DNA from: Flavobacterium sp. 11
GTDB lineage: Bacteria; Bacteroidota; Bacteroidia; Flavobacteriales; Flavobacteriaceae
Length of the DNA stretch: 64,000 bases
Reading direction: 5' to 3'
Assembly: GCF_002754315.1 (NCBI RefSeq)
Contig: NZ_PEFE01000001.1
Span: forward strand, 868,001 to 932,000
Shown: positions 54,259-64,000 of the stretch, in pieces
Layout of the letters: each line of letters opens with the position of its first letter
Position numbering within the stretch: the stretch's first letter is position 1
Notes under the pieces: model-generated
What the model was told of the DNA's origin: nothing
The model's input: the letters and a program-made list of their open reading frames with translations, nothing else
Database searches by the model: none
Position numbers and translations under genes: made by a program

Positions 54259-57200
54259 TTATCTGTAAAGGGTAAAATGACCTACAAACTCTCGAGCATC
54301 TTTCAAATCATTCAATTTTAAAACATACCAGTAATCTCCGGAAGGAAGTTCGTTACCATTGTATTTACCATCCCAATATTGGCCAAGGCGATAGGTTGCT
54401 ATTTTTCGACCGTATCTGTCAAAAATATCGAATGTCAAGTCTTTATAATTGATTGTACATCCGGGAGCCCATCCATCCATTACTCCGTCACCGTTTGGCG
54501 TAAAGTAATTCGGGATACAGACATCGATGTACTCAAAATATCGGGTAGCTGAAACCACACAACCATTTGAATCTGTTACCTCAACGGTATAATCTCCCGA
54601 TTTATAGATGATAAAAGTATTCTTGATTCCATAGGATTCCCCGTTAAGCGTATACTGATATCCGCCACCACCGCCAGTTGCCGTAGCTACAATTTCGTTT
54701 AATCCTCCATCGTTTAAAACTAATGCCAACGGATCAACTTGTACAATATCAAAGCTGGCTGTTCTTTTTATACATCCATTTGTATGTCTTACATCAACAT
54801 AATGACCTGTTCCTGGAGCCACATTTGTAAATACATTGCTCGTTTGATAAGATGCTCCATCCAGTGAGTAATCTACATCCGTTAGGTCTGTTATACTAGC
54901 ATCTACCGTTACGGTAACCGTATTGCTTGCCGCATTATTTACACAACTGTAATCAATGACAGCAATTGGATTTATTCGTATTGATTCCGGCAACACTTCA
55001 GTCCATTCTGTATTACAACCTAAGTTGTCACGAATATAAACGGTATGAGCACCTCCTGTTAATCCTGTAAAATCAAAGTCGGTCTGAGTAGCTGTACCCG
55101 TTGTATAAGTTCCGCTTGGATTGTCTAAGCTTACACTATACGGAGCCGTTCCACCTGAAATTGTAATGCTGAATTCTCCGTCTTTATCCTCTTCACAAAC
55201 TTCAGGAATTATAGACGATGGATCGGTTACCACACTTATTAGGTCTGGTTCATTTATAGTGAAATTAATTTTTATATAACATCCTAATACATCTTGGACA
55301 ATTACATCATAAGTACCTGGCGCCAGTTTATCAAAAATAGTATCGTCAACAAACTGGTTTAAATTTGGAGATATAGCATATTTGATAATACCGGTTCCTC
55401 CAGAAGCATTGATTTCAATTGATCCGTTATTTGCTCCATTACAGGTTACATCACTAACTGTGAAAGGTGCAGCTAATGGTGCCAACGGCTGGGTAATCGT
55501 AATAATAGATGACGTTGTTGTACAATCACCACTATCTACTTTTACTTGATAATTTCCAGCAAAAAGCTGGGTGAAAACACCTGGACTGGCTTGAACAGCA
55601 GTAAGAGTGTTTCCAGATGCGTCCTGTAGTGTATAGATATAATTTCCAAGTCCTCCTTGCGCAGTTGCAACAATAACACCCGTATTGTCTCCTGCACAAT
55701 TAATAACCGCATTTGTCTTATCTAAATTGATTATTAATGCTGGCAATGGATCAATCTTGATTTGATTAGAAACAGTAGCAACACAACCATTGGCATCCCT
55801 AACATAATAAACATACGTTCCTACTGGCACCGGAAAGGTTACCGATGACACAAACGAACCTAAAATTGTGGTAAACGCCGCAGAGTCGCTATAGGTATAA
55901 AGTCCTGTTCCACCCGTTGCACTCAAGGTAAGTGTTGTTTGTGTTAAACACGTTTGTGTTGTTGCCACTACTAAATTAGATTTCACCTCTGTTGGCTCAG
56001 TGATAACAATAGCAGCTGAAGTTGCTGAACAACTGTATCCATCTGTTACCGTAATCGTGTACGTTCCTGCTCCTAAGCCACTAAACACAGGAGAAATTTG
56101 TGGTCCTGATGCCGTTGGCGGAGTAACAGATGTCGTATTCAAGGTGTATAAATAATTAGATCCTTGACCGCCTGTAGGCAAATCAACAGTAATCGTAGCA
56201 TTTTTATCTCCTTTACAGTTTAGTATAGTAATATCTGAACTTGCTGTTACGGTAATTGGTGTTGGAACCACAAGTGTTACAGTTGTTGTAGCCACACATC
56301 CTTTACTATCTCTGACATTTACTGTATACGTTCCTGCTGTTAAATTGGCAAAATTACTTTGAGAAGAATACGCTACAGTCATTGGTCCTGTTAATTCAAA
56401 CTGATAACCTCCCGGCCATCCGCCAACAGCTGATGCGGAAATACTTCCATCATTATTACCTGTAACACATGTTATTGCAGTATGGGTTTCGGCTATGGCC
56501 AAAGCTGCTGTAGGTTGCATAATGGTAAAGTTTTTACTTACTGTACAAAACGGACTATTCGTCAATGTAGCTGTAATAGTGTATGTGCCAGCTGCCAAAG
56601 TATTAATGGTTATTGGTCCCGCAGTTGCTGCTGTCCCTGCAGTAACCGAATTACCAAGGGCATCAACTATCGTATAATTGAAAGGCCCGGATTGATTCGG
56701 ATTAGTGGCTGTAATTACTCTGTCCACAAAAGTGACATTAACACTACCGTTATTTCCATTGAAACAAGTCACATCAACAATAGTGTCTATTGTAAGTTCG
56801 AAAGTATTTGGATCATTTACATAATGCACACTTTGTATGCTACATCCTGTATCTAAATTTTCAACTATAATCAGGTAATTCCCAATATTTAGTCCAGTGA
56901 AAATTCCAGTCGCATTGGTGAAATTATAATTAGCTCCAATTACTCCTGTTGTCGCATTAGAATCAGCTACAGTATATTGCAGATTCGTTGGTGTTCCTCC
57001 GATGCTGCTTACCGTAACCGTAATGTCTTCTAAATTGGTACAAGTAATTGCATTGTTAACCGCTACATTCGCTTTGTCTAAAGCAATAAATGGCGCAATC
57101 GTAATTACAGATGGCGCAGTGCCAATACAACCTTTATTATCGTAAACATTTACGGTGTAACTACCGCCCAATAAATCAGATTCGGTATACGTATTGTTCG

Positions 57201-60200
57201 CACCAAACTGAACTACTATTCCGCCTTTTATAAATTCATAATTGGCGTAAGTCCCAGAACCTCCAGTTACCCCAGTTACAGTAATCGTAGCATAATTAGT
57301 TGCATCTGAGCCTGTATTACAACCATATTGAGAAACCGTTGGAGCAGGAACTGTTATAATAGCCGGCTCGTCAACAGTTATGGTTTGAGTGGCCTCACAA
57401 CCTCTTCCTGAAGTCACATCAATTGTATATGTTCCGGCAATCAAACCACTAAAAACAGTTGAAGTTTGAGTGGTAGCACCTCCATCAATACTATATGTGT
57501 ATGTTGGATTGTCATTTACTCCTACCGCAGGAGTAGTCATAGAAGCAGTTATACTTCCATCGTTTCCTCCGTTACAAGTCACATCAACTTTTGAAAGCGC
57601 AAAACCAGTGATTGGAGTTGCCGCTGCCAAAATTACCGAAATAGACTTGGTACAATTTGTTGTAATATCTCTAACGGTTACTGTATGTGTTCCTGCAAAA
57701 ATGTTAGTAAAGTTTGCGGAAGCTTGATATGTTCCTGAGTCTATACTGTATTCATAATTACCCGAACCTCCAGTAGCTAAAAGCGTTGCTGTTCCATCGC
57801 CATCAATACAAGTTGGTAAAGCCGTAATAGTAGCCTGTAATTGTAAAGCAGGCAAGATAACAACTAAACCTGTCGCTGTTGTCGAACAGCCATTAGCATC
57901 TTTTACAATTACATCATAGGTTCCTGGTATATTTACGATAAAGGTTGGACTCGTTTGGAATCCGCTTCCTATACTAAATTCATACGGACCTACACCTGTT
58001 GCTACATTTACGGTAAAAGTATAATCGCCTGTTACGCTTGGACATTGACTTAAACCAGTAACCGTTATTCCTGTTGGAAGTGGATCAGTTGCAATAGCGA
58101 TTGTTAATGGCGTTGTAATTACACAATTATTAGCATCTTTCACATACACATCCCATGATGTTGCTGTAGCCGGGTTTAAAACAGCTGAAGCCGAAGCAGA
58201 ATAAGTTCCTGCCGGATCTCCGCTTATTACATACGAATAACTGTATGGAGCAACACCTCCTGAAGCAGTCACACTTACTTGAGCGCCAAAATTACAATTG
58301 GCATTAATAAATGGGTTTGCTGTCAAAGCTAATGGAGCAGGTTGCGAAACATCAATAAAAGTTGTAGCCGTACATCCTGTTGTTTCATCAGTTACGATAA
58401 TCGTTTGTGTACTTGCAGCACTTAATCCTGATACTGTTATCGTTGGATTTGTTTGTCCGGTAATAACTGTCGTTCCTCCGTCTAATGAATAACTGTACAT
58501 TCCTGCAAAGTTTCCTACTGTAAACAATACTTCTCCATTGGCTCCCGGATTACAAGTCACATCACTAATTAATTGACCCGAAACAGTGATATTCGTTACC
58601 GGATTAACAGTGTGTGACTCTTGGTAGGTACAGAAATTAGCATCCGTTATCTGGAATAAATAGGTTCCCGGTAAAAGTCCCGCAAATACTCCAGTACCAC
58701 TTGATGTACCTGATGTTAGGTTATTATATGTAAAAGGTGCTATCCCTCCTTGTCCCGCAGGAACTGTTACTGTTACCGTAGTTGTTAGTACAGAACAAGT
58801 AACAGCAGGTGCTGCAAAATTTAAATCTCTTGGAGCATCCAAAGCCGGAATATCAACACCATTATCTAAAATAAAAATACAACCGTTAGCATCTTTTACA
58901 TAAACATCAAATGTGATTCCTGTATATGATTGATAGGTAGGTGTTGCTGTATAATTTGCACCTCCATCAAAACTATAAGTATACGGAGCAGTACCATCAA
59001 TTCCACTTACAGTCACTGTTGCTGGTTGTGCTGCATTCCCCGCACCGCATACTAATGCTGTAGTAATGGATGAAGTTGCCGTTAAATCGTCTGGCTCTGT
59101 AATGGTGATTGGCAATGAAGCCAGCGTACAATTCTTAGCGTTACGGACGGTAATAACATAAGCTGTACCAGCTGTTAAACCTGTAAATGAATTCGAAGAT
59201 TGAAAGATTCCTGCACCCAATTGGTATTCAAAAGGCCCAACTCCAGAAGTTACATTCACCGTAATCGATCCGTCATTCCCACCGTTACAACTTACATTAG
59301 TTACTGTAGTGTTAAATACTGTGGTTGGTATTGGATCTAAAATAAAAGTTGTAGTTGTTTGACAAATTATTGAATTATTCGCATCCGTAACTCTGAAATC
59401 ATACGTTCCCGCTATTACTGCAGGATATACATTGGTAGCCATAGCTGTCCATGTTCCACCGCCATTTGTAGAAACTTCATAAGTATAATTTGCAGACGGC
59501 GTTGTATATCCACCTGTTGTAGTCAAAGTAATTTGTGCATTTGGTGTTGCTGTACAATCCAATTCTTTGGTAAGAGTTGCACTTAACTCCAATTGGTCTT
59601 TTACTTCATACGGTACTGTAGCCGTACAACCATTTCCATCTTTAATTACTAAATTATAAGTTCCAGATGCATTAAAAGTAAAACTAGGACTTACTTGGAA
59701 AGCGCTACCGTTTACGCTATACATTTCTGTACCGGCTAAATCCAGATCAACAGTTCCTGAAATAGTAATTGTAAACGGATTCCCATCATAACAAATAGCA
59801 GCTGGTGTATTTATGGTTGGATCATCATCTTTAGAGATTGTTACAGGAATTGTAACCCTACAATCATTGGCATCCCTTACTACTATATCCCAATTTCCGG
59901 GAGCAACATAATTTAAAGTCAACACATTACTTGTTCCAAAATCACCTGCTATTGGTGTAAATCCAGGCGCACCAGCAGCATATTCATAAGGCCCGGTTCC
60001 TCCTGTTGTAGTTAGCGTTATTTGAGAACCCAAATCACAATTAGCATTTACTTGAGCCGTAATGCTTGAAGCAAGTACTTGAAGAGGCTGAGTTATGCTA
60101 AATGGTATAATTGCAGAACAAAGTGTACCGGTGGATTCTGTTACTTTCAACAAATAATCCCCTGGAGGTAACGAAGTAATAGTCCCTGATATTGGTCCTC

Positions 60201-63200
60201 CCGCAGTTCCTGTTATAGCCCCACTAATAACTGGGGAAACCGGAGCATTAGTCAATGCGTCTAATATTTCGTAATTTATAGTTGTTACTGAAGTATCAAA
60301 ACTACTAACTGTGAAATCTAAAATACCATTATTGGAACCTTTACAAGTAACATTTTTTATGCTATCTATATTTACTGCAATAGTAGATATTGGCGGTATA
60401 ATAACCTCTAATATTGATGTACAAAGATTAGCATCTTCAACTTGAAAATAATAAGTGGTTCCTTGTAATAAATTAGTAAACGTCCATTGATACGGAGGAG
60501 TATTTATGGCTGGTGAGGTTGTTGTCGGTTGTCCAAAAATTGAAAATTTATAAGGAGCAACTCCTCCAGAAATAACTTCCAGTTGAACCGTGGCACCATT
60601 AACACAATCACTACCTACAATTACAGGCGCAGCCAAGCTAAGAAATGGTGGTGTTTTAATTCTTTGTTTTAAGCTTTCATATTCGCATCCTTTAGCATCG
60701 ACTATTGTAATATAGTAATCCCCAAAAGTTAATCCGGCGAAATTATAACTTGTCGCTGCTGTTGTTCCAGATGTTGCTAATTGTGTAAAAGTATTACTAT
60801 ACAGAGTATATGTAAATGGAGCGATCCCACCTGAATTAATTGTTGCAAGTAAGCTACCCGGAGTATTTGCGTTACAAAGTATGTCTGTTATTGCAATCGA
60901 AACATCAATTGGTGCTGGATTATCAAGTATAATTGTTCCTGTCGCATCGCAACCTTTTTTATCTCTGACAACATAAGGATAACTTCCCGAAGCTAGTCCT
61001 CCAAATACATTAGTAGCAACAAAAGTAGTTCCTCCGTCAATACTATACGTAAAAGGCGCTTCACCGGTTAGGGCTGTTAATCGAATAGAACCATCTGAAA
61101 ACCCATTACATGTTGGGTCTACTTTTACAAAAGAGGCCGTTACAGGTACAATGGCTGTTGTTGAAATTACATTACTTTCTTTGGTACATCCATTAGCATC
61201 CGTAATTTCAAATTGATATGTATTTGCGGTTGATGTGCTAAATGTAAACGAGGTTCCTCCAAAAGGAATTGGCGAACCAATATAAGAACCCGCTCCAACT
61301 TTTACACGATATCCAAATGGAGCTTCTCCTCCAGTTACCGAAATAGTCATACTAGCATCCGTAGGCGCAGGAAAACAAGTGTTGTCTTTGGTTAAAACAG
61401 CCGTTACAATCATAGCCGGATAAACAACAGTAGGTGCAGCTGCTTGAGCGGTACAACCATTCTTATCTTTAACAGTAACCGTATATGAACCTGGAGTAAC
61501 TGTAAAAGTTGAACCGGTTTGGAAAGTAGTTCCATTGATACTATATGTTAAAGGTGCTAATCCAGTGCCCGAAGCAGTAATTGTAAAATTACTTCCTGAA
61601 CTTGTACACTGATTGTTTACACTGGCCGTAACAATTGGTAAATCATCTGTAATCACATCTACTGTAGTGATTACGATACAGCCTTTAGCGTCTTTTACAT
61701 AAACATCCCAGCTTAAATTTGTCGCTGAGTTCGTGTCAACAGTTATGATATTACTGCTGTTGTACACTGAAGCTATTGGAGCCGTAGAGCCTGCAATTAC
61801 CGCTGCGTATAAATAATTAGCGGTACCTCCTGAGACCATTACCGTAATTTGTGAATTGTCATTGTTACAATGCACATTAGTGGCACTTGTTGAAGGTATG
61901 GTTAGAACTGTCGGTTCTAGTATTGTAACAGAAGCATTCGCCGTACAACCCGTAACCTCATCGGTTATCAAAATTGCGTATGTTCCTGCAAATTGATTGG
62001 TCAAATTAATCGTTGTTGCCGTTTGTCCCGTAATAGTTGAACCTCCATTAATACTATAACTATACGTTCCTGAAAATCCAGAGACAGTATATCGAACTGA
62101 TCCTGTATTTCCAGCATTACACAATACATCGCTCAATTTACTTCCAATAACAGTGATTGGCGTAACTGAATTTACAACATAAGATTCTGAGAAATAACAT
62201 CCATTTGCATCGGTAACTTTAAAAATATAAGTTCCCGGCAATAATCCAGCAAAAACACCAGTAGTATTTGAAGCTACTGAAGCTGCCGGCGAAGTAATGG
62301 CATAAGTCAATATTCCTACTCCATTTGTGGCTGTAACTTTAACTGTCGTTGTTGGCGCCGTACATGTTATTGGTGCAGCCGCAAAACTTAAATCAGTTGG
62401 TGGATTTAACTTTAAAACTGTAATCGTGTTTGAGTACACACACCCTTTTGCATCTTTTACGGAATACGAAATTACTTGATCTGTTCCGTTATCATTTATC
62501 GTTAAGGTATTGACATTGGTATAACCGCCACCATTAAAACTGTATTGATATGGAGCTGTTCCTGAAGTAGGAACCGCTATGGTTATTGTTGCTGATTGTT
62601 TCGTATTGGTCGCACTACAACTAAATGCGGTTGCACTTGCTGACGTTACTAAAGCAGTAGGTTGTGTTAAAGTAACCGTTTTTGTAATAAAACATTCTTT
62701 ACTGTCTTTGATATAAAAAGTATGTGTTCCGTTGCCTAAACCTGAGAATAATGAACTCGAAACATACGTAATTCCATCGCTGCTGTAAGTATAAGGACCT
62801 ACTCCTCCTGATGGAACTATTTGTACTGAACCATCAAATGCACCATTACAAGAAGGGTTACTATTTGTAGTTGTCGCTGTTATCGGAGTTAAAGAATTTA
62901 CCGTTGCAGTAGCAGTAGTAATACATCCTTGAGCATCTTGTATTTGAAATTGATACGTGCTTGCAACTGCTGTTGTGTATGTAAAAGTAGTTGCTGTTGG
63001 TTGGGCTATTGTTCCTGGTCCAGTTCCTGAAAGTACCGTTATTACAAATGGAGCATTCCCTCCAGAAATGGTTCCTGATATTACAGCATTTGGATTACCT
63101 GTACAATCTAATGTCTTAGTAGTGGTAGCTACAGTAGTCAGTTGAGGTGCAATACTAACAGTAATAGCCGGCGCAGTACAACCAAAACTGTCTGTTACCA

Positions 63201-64000
63201 ATACCGAATGATTCCCTGCACTTACAGTATTGAATGTATTGCTGTTTTGAGCCGGAGCACCATCTAAACTATAGGTATATGGTGCAGTTCCTCCTAAAGC
63301 ATTTACTACTAATGAAGCCTGATTTAAACTATCAAAACATAAATCGGAGCTTGCGTCCAGTGATGCGGTTAAAGTTGGCGGAGCCAAAACAACAAGTGCA
63401 TCAGCATCATCGGTACAATTATTAGCATCATACCCACGAACAATGTAGGTTCCCGGTGCAACATTTGTAAAAATACCGGTATTCTGAGATGGTTGAACAT
63501 TATTGCTTCCTGTTGCATCCCATAATTCATATCTATATGCTAAAGTTCCTCCTGTCGAACTGGCCGTAATGGTTGCACCCGAAATACAGGTTGCAACTTT
63601 AGTTACAGTTGCTGTAGTGATTAATGCCGTTGGCGCAGTTATAATTTGTGTAAATGGTTTTACACACGTTCCAGTTGAGGTAGCATCATAACGAATTTGT
63701 AAATTATATGTGGCATCTGCTAATCCTGTGATTGTATAAGGAGAGGTCATTTGGGTAAACCAAGTCACGCCATTATTAATAGAATATTGAAACCCTTTTG
63801 TAGTATCAAAATTTTGGGCAGCGATTGTGATTTCTCCATTATTAGCACCGGCACAAGTTACATTCTTAAATCCTGTGATTGAAGCAGTAAAAGCTTCATC
63901 AGTAGGAATTATTACAGTAAAATCTTTGGTAGTAATACATGATTTTGGTAATTGATATACCGTGATATCATCAATTAAAGCATCATTCCCGGAATATAGT
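54259..64000 (-). CDS. Giant SprB-repeat surface adhesin with T9SS type B sorting domain (N-terminus outside window)
   Basis: A cell-surface filament-type protein of more than 3,240 residues; the frame stays open through position 64000, so the N-terminus is missing, and the GTG at 63768 is not the start. Near the right edge the text NDALIDDITVYQLPKSC looks like the end of a non-repeat domain, so the repeat array begins about 63,920. About 37 SprB-type repeats of 75-95 aa follow, with consensus CNGxxDGSI, GGxxPYTYSxDG and AGTYTVTVxDxxGC. The last 85 or so residues (CIPNYFTPNGDGVMDGW, FDIFDRYGRKI, ELPSGDYWYVLKL, GHFTLYR) are the type B sorting domain. By analogy to SprB it is carried along the cell by the gliding motor. 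The gene behind it is the PorP/SprF type. Confidence 0.95.
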   Translation of the reverse strand, partial: LYSGNDALIDDITVYQLPKSCITTKDFTVIIPTDEAFTASITGFKNVTCAGANNGEITIAAQNFDTTKGFQYSINNGVTWFTQMTSPYTITGLADATYNLQIRYDATSTGTCVKPFTQIITAPTALITTATVTKVATCISGATITASSTGGTLAYRYELWDATGSNNVQPSQNTGIFTNVAPGTYIVRGYDANNCTDDADALVVLAPPTLTASLDASSDLCFDSLNQASLVVNALGGTAPYTYSLDGAPAQNSNTFNTVSAGNHSVLVTDSFGCTAPAITVSIAPQLTTVATTTKTLDCTGNPNAVISGTISGGNAPFVITVLSGTGPGTIAQPTATTFTYTTAVASTYQFQIQDAQGCITTATATVNSLTPITATTTNSNPSCNGAFDGSVQIVPSGGVGPYTYSSDGITYVSSSLFSGLGNGTHTFYIKDSKECFITKTVTLTQPTALVTSASATAFSCSATNTKQSATITIAVPTSGTAPYQYSFNGGGYTNVNTLTINDNGTDQVISYSVKDAKGCVYSNTITVLKLNPPTDLSFAAAPITCTAPTTTVKVTATNGVGILTYAITSPAASVASNTTGVFAGLLPGTYIFKVTDANGCYFSESYVVNSVTPITVIGSKLSDVLCNAGNTGSVRYTVSGFSGTYSYSINGGSTITGQTATTINLTNQFAGTYAILITDEVTGCTANASVTILEPTVLTIPSTSATNVHCNNDNSQITVMVSGGTANYLYAAVIAGSTAPIASVYNSSNIITVDTNSATNLSWDVYVKDAKGCIVITTVDVITDDLPIVTASVNNQCTSSGSNFTITASGTGLAPLTYSINGTTFQTGSTFTVTPGSYTVTVKDKNGCTAQAAAPTVVYPAMIVTAVLTKDNTCFPAPTDASMTISVTGGEAPFGYRVKVGAGSYIGSPIPFGGTSFTFSTSTANTYQFEITDANGCTKESNVISTTAIVPVTASFVKVDPTCNGFSDGSIRLTALTGEAPFTYSIDGGTTFVATNVFGGLASGSYPYVVRDKKGCDATGTIILDNPAPIDVSIAITDILCNANTPGSLLATINSGGIAPFTYTLYSNTFTQLATSGTTAATSYNFAGLTFGDYYITIVDAKGCEYESLKQRIKTPPFLSLAAPVIVGSDCVNGATVQLEVISGGVAPYKFSIFGQPTTTSPAINTPPYQWTFTNLLQGTTYYFQVEDANLCTSILEVIIPPISTIAVNIDSIKNVTCKGSNNGILDFTVSSFDTSVTTINYEILDALTNAPVSPVISGAITGTAGGPISGTITSLPPGDYLLKVTESTGTLCSAIIPFSITQPLQVLASSITAQVNANCDLGSQITLTTTGGTGPYEYAAGAPGFTPIAGDFGTSNVLTLNYVAPGNWDIVVRDANDCRVTIPVTISKDDDPTINTPAAICYDGNPFTITISGTVDLDLAGTEMYSVNGSAFQVSPSFTFNASGTYNLVIKDGNGCTATVPYEVKDQLELSATLTKELDCTATPNAQITLTTTGGYTTPSANYTYEVSTNGGGTWTAMATNVYPAVIAGTYDFRVTDANNSIICQTTTTFILDPIPTTVFNTTVTNVSCNGGNDGSITVNVTSGVGPFEYQLGAGIFQSSNSFTGLTAGTAYVITVRNAKNCTLASLPITITEPDDLTATSSITTALVCGAGNAAQPATVTVSGIDGTAPYTYSFDGGANYTATPTYQSYTGITFDVYVKDANGCIFILDNGVDIPALDAPRDLNFAAPAVTCSVLTTTVTVTVPAGQGGIAPFTYNNLTSGTSSGTGVFAGLLPGTYLFQITDANFCTYQESHTVNPVTNITVSGQLISDVTCNPGANGEVLFTVGNFAGMYSYSLDGGTTVITGQTNPTITVSGLSAASTQTIIVTDETTGCTATTFIDVSQPAPLALTANPFINANCNFGAQVSVTASGGVAPYSYSYVISGDPAGTYSASASAVLNPATATSWDVYVKDANNCVITTPLTIAIATDPLPTGITVTGLSQCPSVTGDYTFTVNVATGVGPYEFSIGSGFQTSPTFIVNIPGTYDVIVKDANGCSTTATGLVVILPALQLQATITALPTCIDGDGTATLLATGGSGNYEYSIDSGTYQASANFTNIFAGTHTVTVRDITTNCTKSISVILAAATPITGFALSKVDVTCNGGNDGSITASMTTPAVGVNDNPTYTYSIDGGATTQTSTVFSGLIAGTYTIDVTSGRGCEATQTITVDEPAIITVPAPTVSQYGCNTGSDATNYATITVTGVTGGSGTYANYEFIKGGIVVQFGANNTYTESDLLGGSYTVNVYDNKGCIGTAPSVITIAPFIALDKANVAVNNAITCTNLEDITVTVSSIGGTPTNLQYTVADSNATTGVIGANYNFTNATGIFTGLNIGNYLIIVENLDTGCSIQSVHYVNDPNTFELTIDTIVDVTCFNGNNGSVNVTFVDRVITATNPNQSGPFNYTIVDALGNSVTAGTAATAGPITINTLAAGTYTITATLTNSPFCTVSKNFTIMQPTAALAIAETHTAITCVTGNNDGSISASAVGGWPGGYQFELTGPMTVAYSSQSNFANLTAGTYTVNVRDSKGCVATTTVTLVVPTPITVTASSDITILNCKGDKNATITVDLPTGGQGSNYLYTLNTTSVTPPTASGPQISPVFSGLGAGTYTITVTDGYSCSATSAAIVITEPTEVKSNLVVATTQTCLTQTTLTLSATGGTGLYTYSDSAAFTTILGSFVSSVTFPVPVGTYVYYVRDANGCVATVSNQIKIDPLPALIINLDKTNAVINCAGDNTGVIVATAQGGLGNYIYTLQDASGNTLTAVQASPGVFTQLFAGNYQVKVDSGDCTTTSSIITITQPLAPLAAPFTVSDVTCNGANNGSIEINASGGTGIIKYAISPNLNQFVDDTIFDKLAPGTYDVIVQDVLGCYIKINFTINEPDLISVVTDPSSIIPEVCEEDKDGEFSITISGGTAPYSVSLDNPSGTYTTGTATQTDFDFTGLTGGAHTVYIRDNLGCNTEWTEVLPESIRINPIAVIDYSCVNNAASNTVTVTVDASITDLTDVDYSLDGASYQTSNVFTNVAPGTGHYVDVRHTNGCIKRTASFDIVQVDPLALVLNDGGLNEIVATATGGGGGYQYTLNGESYGIKNTFIIYKSGDYTVEVTDSNGCVVSATRYFEYIDVCIPNYFTPNGDGVMDGWAPGCTINYKDLTFDIFDRYGRKIATYRLGQYWDGKYNGNELPSGDYWYVLKLNDLKDAREFVGHFTLYR
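54650..63930 (-). repeat. SprB repeat array with a seven-unit super-period
   Basis: About 37 imperfect protein repeats. They do not drift at random: every seventh repeat is more alike than neighbours are. Repeats of the CNG-DGSI phase have their Cys codons near 62850, 61110, 59289 and 57577, and another phase (VTCxGxNNG) near 63853, 62120, 60345, 58552 and 56763. The period is 1.71-1.82 kb (about 570-607 residues). The order decays in the last third. Confidence 0.7.

Noticed and set aside
56482..56856. 124-codon forward frame within the adhesin gene
   Set aside because: Low-complexity shadow of the repeat-coding strand, without any protein signature of its own.
63766..63768. GTG 63768 as start of the giant adhesin
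   Set aside because: The upstream frame continues with an SprB-type repeat and stays open to the edge of the window, so the gene begins further right.
54650..63930. Repeats in the adhesin gene as a CRISPR or tandem DNA repeat
   Set aside because: Repeats are degenerate at DNA level, 230-290 bp long and keep one reading frame; they are protein repeats.

Overview
The window is AT-rich and gene-dense and comes from a gliding member of the Bacteroidota, most likely Flavobacterium or a close relative. Four things point there: a GldH lipoprotein gene in its usual ricT-gldH-PBP1A order, two type IX secretion (T9SS) cargo proteins (one with a type A and one with a type B C-terminal domain), a PorP/SprF-family protein next to a giant SprB-repeat adhesin, and promoters of the TTTG / TAnnTTTG type. 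I saw no tRNA, rRNA, CRISPR array, insertion sequence or prophage.

Layout. 1-1.6 kb: the 3' part of feoB and a frameshifted FeoB-associated Cys-rich peptide. 2.2-8.0 kb: a TonB-dependent receptor, a YfiR-like periplasmic protein and a CHASE8/HAMP/multi-PAS sensor that stops before any output domain. 8.0-14.0 kb: a metal-homeostasis block with a DtxR/MntR-type repressor, an NRAMP transporter fused to a universal-stress domain, and a divergent TonB receptor translationally coupled to a thioredoxin-like protein. 14.0-19.1 kb: lycopene cyclase, bacilliredoxin, TrhO with an extra C-terminal domain, RicT and GldH. 19.1-25.3 kb: PBP1A, the two subunits of a 3-oxoacid CoA-transferase and a secreted thermolysin-family protease. 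25.3-28.2 kb: an SpmA/SpmB-type membrane protein, a 3'-5' exonuclease and a DNA alkyltransferase.

28.3-41.8 kb is a heme locus. A leftward operon hemA-hemC-hemD-hemE-hemF-hemB continues into a DinB-fold protein and a lipoprotein cytochrome c and ends at a hairpin terminator. Divergent to it lie an AraC-type regulator and the rightward operon hemH-MATE-hemJ-histidine kinase-enoyl-CoA hydratase. Together these supply every step from glutamyl-tRNA to protoheme except glutamate-1-semialdehyde aminotransferase.

41.9-53.1 kb holds housekeeping and envelope genes: an HD hydrolase, acyl-ACP desaturase with PlsC, rnpA, a C-terminal processing protease with a double-OmpA protein, an ElaA-type acetyltransferase, a DUF4837 lipoprotein, a LysM lytic transglycosylase and pgk. 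53.2-64 kb is a PorP/SprF-like gene behind the 3' 9.7 kb of a giant adhesin gene whose 5' end lies beyond the right edge.

Main points for a second look: (i) the receptor-YfiR-sensor locus with no output domain; (ii) a 3'-end element present three times, always in the same orientation just behind a stop codon, with conserved flanks around a variable hairpin; (iii) a seven-repeat super-period inside the giant adhesin; (iv) domain additions on TrhO and MntH; (v) the one-base frameshift in the Feo-associated peptide.
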